The notes beneath the pieces were generated by a model that worked only from the letters and a program-made list of their open reading frames with translations, made no database searches and was not told where the DNA came from. This document shows, piece after piece, positions 57,264 to 64,000 of a stretch of DNA of 64,000 nt. The first letter of the stretch is position 1. The number at the start of each line of letters is the position of its first letter. The position numbers and the translations under genes are program-made. Origin of the DNA: Gonapodya prolifera JEL478 (lineage: Eukaryota > Monoblepharomycota > Monoblepharidomycetes > Monoblepharidales > Gonapodyaceae); assembly GCA_001574975.1 (NCBI GenBank), contig KQ965814.1, positions 62,001-126,000 of the forward strand, written 5' to 3'.

Positions 57264-57500
57264 ATGACGGCTAACGATGGATCCAAAGTTGCCGAGGTGC
57301 TCGACTCCTACACGTTAAAGACCGCTAACTACAAGCTGGAGCTGTGCAAGTTCAGAGAGAAATCGTGCTTCAAAGGTGAAGAGTGAGTGTGTAGAGCAGT
57401 CATTGCGATCCTCGCAGCATTCAATGATCATATATTCACTCAAATATATATGTCGTTGCTTGTACGCCCACTCGCCATCCGAGCTTCGACGAAAGGTTTC
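57264..57500 (+). CDS. Possible CCCH zinc-finger gene, 5' exons only
   Basis: ATG 57264 in good context gives 'MTANDGSKVAEVLDSYTLK' then 'NYKLELCKFREKSCFKGEE'. Seventy bases downstream, in another frame, is 'CLYAHSPSELRRKVSFYK'. Joined, the residues would read C-x6-C-x5-C-x3-H with a C-x-Y-A-H ending, as in CCCH RNA-binding fingers. A GTGAGT lies at the right place for the donor, but no AG acceptor sits at the required position, so the splice is not explained. No further exons recognised. Confidence 0.35.
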
Positions 57501-58614
57501 TTTTTACAAAGGGCAACGTGAGATAGCGTCCTCCTATTTTCATTCACTCGCAAGACCGTTCTTGCTCTGTCAGCATCCTATCAAGCGATTCCGTGCAAGT
57601 TTGGTCCAAGCAGATGTCACTTTGTATTGGTGTTCGAAATTACAGGGCATTTATTGTATGCTATTGCTCACACACCCGTAGCCCCTGTTCGGGTCAGAAG
57701 ACCAACGGGCTACCTTGCAGTGGGCCCTCCCAATAAATTAAACACCTTATTGATGCCGCCGGGTTGAGTACCTTTGCCAGGCCCCCACAAGGCCAGTTCA
57801 CCACTACCTCACAGATCCCCGAAAGAATCTGCACCCAGACTAAGAGTACTACAGGCCCCGTTTGGGCCCAAGCCAAAGGTGCAAGGTTTGAAAGTATTCG
57901 TTGGAAAAAACTAACAAAGATAAGTTATTGATTAATTGGAATAAATCATGTCCCTCAGGGGATGTCAGCCTCTTTAACTAGGTTTGCACGCGCCCTGGGG
58001 CATGTAACACATATTAAGATTTCAAGAAAGTAGAGAAGACTGGAAAGATTTGAGTTAGAGTGGAAAGTGACTTGAGTGGAAGGCAATAGAACTCACAAGA
58101 TGTTGAAAATGGCAAAGGTGAAAACGGTCAAGGGTTCTTCTGGCTGAAGTGGCCTGGGTGAAGGGATTGGTTGCGACCTTGGATGAAACGGGCGTTTGTG
58201 TAGAGGAAAAGGTAGAGGATATTTCTCACTGCATTGATGTCTCCATTCCGGATCCACTTTCACCCCTGTGTCACACATGATCTATACAACAAAGAATATT
58301 TTAATTTACTTGAAGTATGTCTCGACCTTCCGCGGTGTGCTCAAGTTTAAGCCAGTCCGACTTGCTGTTGCGTGTCGTCGGGGCAATTGACCATACCCCT
58401 GAGAAGATCAAACATTCGACCTCAGTCAAATCCAGCTAATCCATTGCTCATGAAAACCACTGCGCGAGGGCCGTGATAGCCCCACGCCCCGCTCGCAGTG
58501 AGATCGATAGACATGAAAACGCTCCTTGAGCACATCGTTCGCATGGCGCGCCTGCTCAGTCCTCATCGCGGCGATGGCTGCGAGATCGGGGCGCGGGCGC
58601 TTTGTCGAATCTTG
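57501..58614. other. Intergenic region, no gene recognised
   Basis: About 1.1 kb without a convincing coding frame. 57680-57900 is an unusually C/G-rich block of unknown nature ('cccgtttgggcccaag'). Confidence 0.4.
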
Positions 58615-58758
58615 TTACTCTTCATCTTCACCGCACGAAGAGATCTCCTCGTCGTGCTGTCGTATGGGAAGTGGCTGGACTTGCGCGTCTGCTGGAACTT
58701 GGGCGGAGGAGACGACGCGCGCAGAGCGCCTGGGAGCAGGGAGGGCAGCGGCCTCCAT
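58615..58758 (-). CDS. Possible small protein, 47 residues
   Basis: ATG 58758 to TAA 58615 on the minus strand: Ala/Pro-rich start ('MEAAALPAPRRSARVVSSAQ') and acidic end ('HDEEISSCGEDEE'). A neighbouring frame continues with a helical segment ('RPDLAAIAAMRTEQARHAND'), so this could be one exon of a longer gene. No homologue recognised. Confidence 0.2.
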   Translation of the reverse strand: MEAAALPAPRRSARVVSSAQVPADAQVQPLPIRQHDEEISSCGEDEE

Positions 58759-58922
58759 CGATCTCCCTATGTGATGTTAGTTGAGGTAATCAAAAAGGTA
58801 AAGAAAGGCTCGGTCGTCTTTATTGGCGACCACAGCAAACTACCACAACATCACAAGTCATAATTCCAACCTCCGCACAATACCAAACGGCAATATTCTA
58901 CCACAAGGCGCACTAAAATCCA

Positions 58923-61900
58923 CTATTCAGGCGACAGCAAGAGTCCCACACCGGCCAAGACCCATTTTTGAGGCCTCTCCTTAGTTTTCAAGTTGAAAGT
59001 CCAAACATAAGTTGGTCCACGCTGTCGCGTCCTGTACACGGGACATTCGTACACGCCCTTGGTCTCCTTCTTCTCGATCGTAATGGCCTTGACCAGGATC
59101 ACGGGCATCGCGGGTGTCAGGTCCTTCAGCAACGACTCCTGGATCATTCCCGTGTTCACGTCCCACCGCGCGCCTTCCATGAACATGCCGTGGATAGCCG
59201 CGCCCTCGCGAGGTGCCGTCGTGCATTCTTCGCGTGACTTTTTGGTCACTTCGACGGTAAGGACCATTCGGTCAAGAGGCCATTCCATCTTTCGTGCGGT
59301 CGTTTGCATGATGGCGGTGAGGAAAGATTGAGGGTTGAACAGACCGCCGAGCCACACGCAAGCGGGGAGTTGGAATTCGGATACCCAGGCCTCGAGGTCC
59401 TTGATGCGGAGGAGCAAGTCGGCGTACCACGAACCCAGACCTGTCAATAAGACACATTCCAACCGATCAGCACCTACGAAATCCCAAAGAAGCCCCAAAG
59501 ATCAAACTCACCCTGCAAGGACGGATAGGCGAATCTTTCCCACGTCGCGGGAACCTTGTTCAAAAACAGAGCGTTCATCAGGTTCTCCATAGGTTCCGAA
59601 ATCGTCAGGTCGCCCTTGAGACCAAGATCGAGCTCCTTGAGCGACCTCCTGATCTCCGTTGTCAAGAGACACATTCGGTCGCACTCCTGCAGTGCCACGG
59701 AAATATACGGTGTTCGTTCCTCCACCTTGGACATCAGCTCAGGAACGTTGAAGTTGTCTGGAAGAGAGCCCAGTATATCATCAAGCGTCTGCTTCACTTT
59801 CTCTTCCTTGGACTGGCCCTGCCCGCCCGACACCTCCCGCGGGCGCATCTCCAGCATCGTTGTGAACAGGTTCTCTGCCGTCTTGGCCAGGACGGCTATT
59901 TCGGCGTTCGGGTGCATTCCGTACAGGTACGGAGTCTCAGGGGGAAGACTCTCGTCGAGGTACTTATGGTACTCCTTCAGATCCATAACGGGTGGCAGAG
60001 CGAACCCGTTGGCAACCTCAAAGCTGCCTTCCATCATCTCCTCGCGCACGTATGTCTCGAGGTAGGACGTGCACAGCCGACGATCCCAGTCATCCGATAT
60101 ATGGCCGCCATACATGATCTCGCCTGATTTGTTTGTGGGAGGATTGCACGAAGGCACAGCAACCGTCAGCTCACGCCCATATCATCCTTGTAAAAAAAAA
60201 GGAGACTCACCAATAATGTACCGCAAATCTGCCCACGGCACTTTCGCAAACTGCTCCAAATAGTTGAACAACACCTCAGTACTGATGAGCAAGTCGCCCG
60301 TGCTGAATGGGTAACTCCTGTTCCACCCAAGCATGCCAAACTTCCGCCGCTCCAGCACCACGGCGTGGAAGTAACACAGCGAGAATAGGATCGTCCTGTA
60401 CTCGGCGTCCTTGGAGCACCGCTCCAGGTACTCCTGCGTGAAGTTGTCCAGTGCTCGGTGAATGTTCGCGTTCATCCCCGTTGGAGGCTCGTTGGTGATC
60501 TTAATCGAAGCTTGCAGAATTGAAGTTGGAATCACGTGCGCCGCTGGGTCGCCTGCTGGCTCGGCAGACAGGAACACGCGGAATGTCTCGTGGGGGCTCT
60601 CCCGCAGCTGTTCAAGCTTTTTGTCGAGAATGGGAAGCCATTTAACTACCAAGTGGATGTTTTGAAGCATGACCTGTGGAACAAAAAAAAGGATCGGCGT
60701 TCGATGAACGCTCAAGACCACATCACGCGCTCATTGTACTCACCCATCCTCCTTCTTTAGCCGCCTTTTCCAGCTTCTGCTCCGCAATCACCTCTTGACC
60801 TTGTCCAAGCGAAACATTGTGGAAAGTCCCCTGGTCTTCCGATGCCCCCATAGTTTTCCCGAGGGCTTCGACCTCTTTCACGGGGTCCACACCAGGCGAC
60901 AAAATGAAGAATATGGGTGTGGCTGGATTCGTTTCCTTGTACACCTCAGCGATGGGCATTCTGTGCGACTCAACGTACTTCTGCCCCATCTTCTGCGCCA
61001 CAAATGCCCTCATGGCGTACGTCATACGGTCCGGTCGAAGCGCTCGCAAGATACATAGCTTCTGCAAGGGATTCTTGTTCTTCCATTCTTGTGGCAGCTT
61101 TTCGTTCTCGGGGACTTCCAGCTCGCAGTACTTCCGCCACTGCTTGGACGACCCTTCAATATCGTACGGTAGATTGCGGAACACCTCCAGGTTAGAGAGA
61201 GCCTTCACTGTGCCCCATGCTTGGTTGGAGAGCCACTCGGGGCACGGGCTGGTCAGATTTGGGACTTGCGGTGCTCGAAGAAGGAAGTCCATTTCCTGAA
61301 GGTCGATGTCACCAGAGGCGACTAGGATCTGGAACGTCATCTGGGCCATAAAAATGAGCTTGTCTCGTTCAAACAGACCACGGGTCGTGTACTGGTAGAC
61401 CATGTAGGTGATGCAATCGATGAGTGCAATTACACGCTCTTTGATGTCTTCCGATTGATCAGCTCGGTGAATGGCGTTTAAGAACACAACTTTGTACGCC
61501 CCAAGAGAGAACTGATACATGGGGTGAATTTTCCATAGATCGTTGAGCAAGAAATACAAGAGTGATGCACGAGCTGCTACTGGTCGGTATTGTTCACGAG
61601 TCTCATTGATTTTGACCTCTGTCGTCTTGGCCTGAGCGACTTTGACCTCGATCTCGGAGGCTGTGCGCTTTGTGGTTTCTAAAGAAACGGGGTCCACAAG
61701 AAATTAGTGTTGGGTGATTAAATCATCTCAACATAATCACATACCTAAGTTTTCAACGAGAGCGGTATCACCTAAAAAGTTTCCTTGGGCAGAAGACAGT
61801 CGGAACAGCAGCGCATCTTCGAGCTCCGTCAATTTAATCTTGAATTCATTCTGCTGCTTCGTCAGCTCTGCTTTCGTTGCTTCGAGATCTGGCCTCTCAA

Positions 61901-64000
61901 TGTTAACAACATCTGCGAGGAGTTGGTCTTCTAAGCCAGCCAAAGTGACAGTAAAGTTCACCAACGTGGTCTGGGCTTGAATTTCAGGTGGATAATGTGG
62001 GTTTGGCAGCCTCGTCTGCAGCATCAACTTAAAGTTGGGGTCGTACTCGACCTCCTTGTCGCCGAGTTTGATTGCACGTCCCTTCTTAATGAGATTCCGC
62101 CCAATAAGAGGGTCGAGCACCGGATCTATCCATGTACCGATATCCTCCAAAAGCACGGGATCGCCGCTTGAAACGGCCTTTTCGATTGCATCCAGATAGC
62201 CTTTCGCGCCGAGCCGAATGATTTTGAGATTTGCTCCTTCCCGTGTTTTGATCCATTTGACGCCTTGAAGTTGAGGGTCAATAATAAGGGGCCACCGTTT
62301 ACAACTGGTCACCATTGTGGCGTTCTCCAATGATACTCGATCTGTTTGGTTGGAAATGTGTTGAAGTCAAAGCAATCGAGACAATACCGCAATTCACAGA
62401 AGTCACTCACCACTTGGCAGGCCTTCATTGTTCCATCTTGCAATTTCTGCAGAGCTCGTCAAAATTTCAAGTGGGTCCACGACGGGGGATAAGGGAACCT
62501 GGGTAACGCCTTTGTCTGACGATCGGAGCCATGGGAACCACTTGTCATCCAAGAGTTCCTGACGATACTTTTTGTTAAATGATCCAACATAGGAAACGAA
62601 TGAGGCTGCCACCAGAACGTCGCCTGGAAGTGTCTTCTCCTGTTCTTTGAACTTGCCGACAGCTTCGCTCCATCGGATCTTCTCAGATCCCAAGCCACCC
62701 ACGAGTCTGTTGGCTAGAACAATGGTATCCTGTGTTGATTTGGCCTCCTGCTCGCAACGTAGTTTGTCGTTGGTTGCTTTCTCGAATTTTGCTTTCAGGT
62801 CTGCCAAGTTTGCGTCAAGCTCCGCGATCTTATCCTGAACTTCCTTGAGCTTTGACTGCGCTGCTTGTAGCTCAGCGTTTGCTTGCTCGAGTGCTTTCCT
62901 CTTTGGCTCCACGTCCTTGTAGACACGGTAGAACCCGACAATGTTGACTGCCCAGGCACAAAGCCCCGCAGCTGCAACTGATTTGGTCTTGATGTAGTCT
63001 GGAGTAAAGTTCGGGTCGGCGAGATACGGATCGATGGCGTCCAAGTTGGTCTGATCGATTTCTTCTTTCTTGAAATTTATGAGGGACTCCAAGAACGCAT
63101 CCACCTTTGCCATCATATTTTTGGCTGCCTTCCAACTTCGATCTTTCGGGATTTTTCCCGGAGGTGCCAAAAGCACCATCACTGCAGCTGTGACGCCAAT
63201 GATTTCATTGCTCGGGGAGCCGAACGATTTCAATTCAGTCAAGTTGTTCTTGTTCAGGGTATCCAAGGCTGCGGCTGCGGCTGCGAGAGCTGGCTCAGCT
63301 GCATGCAAATCTTTCTCACACTGTGCTGCTTTTTGAGAAACCTCAACGTTGATGACCTCCACTTTCTTAGCCTCCTCGTCTGCCACTGCCTTCTCCTTAT
63401 TCACGTGCTCAGTATCCACAGCCACTCGTTCAATGAGCTTCTCGGCTTCCTCGTTCTTGGCTTTGAGCTCAACTTCTTGTGTGGCGAGCTTTGCCTTCAA
63501 GTCATCTACCTGGGCCGCTGTACTATTGAGCTTGCTCAACCCGTTCTCCAATCGATCCATGCTCTTCATTAATTCAGCGTGTTTCTTTTCCAGCATTTCT
63601 TTGTAGATGCTCAGAAGACCGAGGAAACTCTTGGGCGTCGTGTAGTTGTATCGCTTCTCGTTAAGAAGGAAGCTCCTGCTGATATCATTAACGGACATGT
63701 GCGCGTATGCCATGAATGAAGTGACTGACTCCTTGAGTTCTTTGGGTACCAATTCAACTTGATCAATAAATCTGTTCGCGACAGACTTCAAAGCCTCTTC
63801 CTAAAAGATACAGAGATGCAAAAATGAATATGAGAATGCTTCGTGCTCAAGGAAATGTGACTTACCGGCCACTCTTGGAACCAATCAATCATAGTGCAGT
63901 TTACAATGGCTGGGAACTTTCGACAGCGAGAGCGCAGGGTGTTTCCAACCGGGGAGAAGCACAAAACAACTTTCAGGTTTTTGCGAACAGTGCGAATGAA
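58923..64000 (-). CDS. Axonemal outer-arm dynein heavy chain, beta/DNAH9-DNAH17 type, C-terminal part (5' end outside window)
   Basis: The motor of flagellar outer dynein arms. The gene enters at 64000 at the end of AAA4 ('[20 protein letters not shown]', '[14 protein letters not shown]'). The exon 62403-63791 gives the first stalk helix ('[20 protein letters not shown]'), the microtubule-binding region with '[20 protein letters not shown]' and the return helix ('[20 protein letters not shown]'). AAA5 follows ('[20 protein letters not shown]') with 'RWNNEGLP', then AAA6 ('[20 protein letters not shown]'). The C-terminal region reads '[20 protein letters not shown]', 'LVLGETP'-free linker exons, '[20 protein letters not shown]', and the terminal '[20 protein letters not shown]' with '[13 protein letters not shown]', stop 58923. 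The C-terminal signature is that of beta-class outer arm chains. Its presence shows the organism makes a motile flagellum. Confidence 0.93.

Noticed and set aside
58498-58863. Plus-strand 121-codon open frame
   Set aside because: No domain and poor composition; the antisense 47-codon frame looks more protein-like, though neither is certain.

Overview
The window is nuclear DNA of a flagellated (zoosporic) fungus, most likely a chytrid. The genes have many short GT-AG introns (about 50-120 nt). Fungal families are present: a fungal-specific transcription factor domain, a CBM18-type chitin-binding module and a Mam3/CNNM protein. The last 5 kb encode the C-terminal half of an axonemal outer-arm dynein heavy chain, and a second flagellar-type gene (EFCAB9-like) lies at 27 kb. 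No rRNA, tRNA, CRISPR array or intact transposon was recognised.

Layout. 1-1874 (+): end of a gelsolin/villin family gene closing with a villin headpiece. 2002-4863 (-): fungal_trans transcription factor. 5320-6529 (+): RGS protein with a large insertion. 6633-9350 (-): CNNM/Mam3-like DUF21-CBS membrane protein. 9483-10485 (+): B-lectin-like protein. 10536-11553 (-): secreted Reeler-domain protein. 12388-14770 (-): EXORDIUM-like domain fused to plant-type leucine-rich repeats. 16899-24631 (+): intersectin-long-like gene (EH-EH-SH3-SH3-DH-PH-C2). 24750-26563 (-): mitochondrial carnitine/acylcarnitine-type carrier. 26767-27981 (-): EFCAB9-like EF-hand protein. 28315-33530 (-): two tandem Cache-like receptor paralogues. 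33764-35074 (+): F-box protein. 35145-38114 (-): type-B carboxylesterase with a C-terminal chitin-binding module. 38634-39085 (-): broken Cache-family fragment. 39951-43142 (+): low-complexity coiled-coil protein.

42.85-51.02 kb holds a direct 3.8-kb segmental duplication. Each copy carries the 3' end of the coiled-coil gene, a minus-strand hydrophilin-like gene and a divergent plus-strand partner. Copy 1 looks intact. Copy 2 is diverged and contains a 725-base assembly gap (48761-49485). A RecQ-like helicase fragment sits between the copies. 51.1-52.1 kb holds a degenerate coding region. 52538-54906 (+) is a third, diverged Cache-family gene. 55053-56943 (+) is a LigB-type extradiol dioxygenase homologue. 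57.2-57.5 kb holds a possible CCCH zinc-finger exon. 58923-64000 (-) is the dynein.

The themes are those of a motile, surface-sensing fungus: zoospore motility (dynein, EFCAB9-like), sensing (Cache family, RGS), endocytosis and actin (intersectin, villin), and secreted wall-active or host-facing proteins (Reeler, EXO-LRR, esterase-CBM18). Intron boundaries were read by eye from splice motifs and domain continuity; those marked approximate are not certain.
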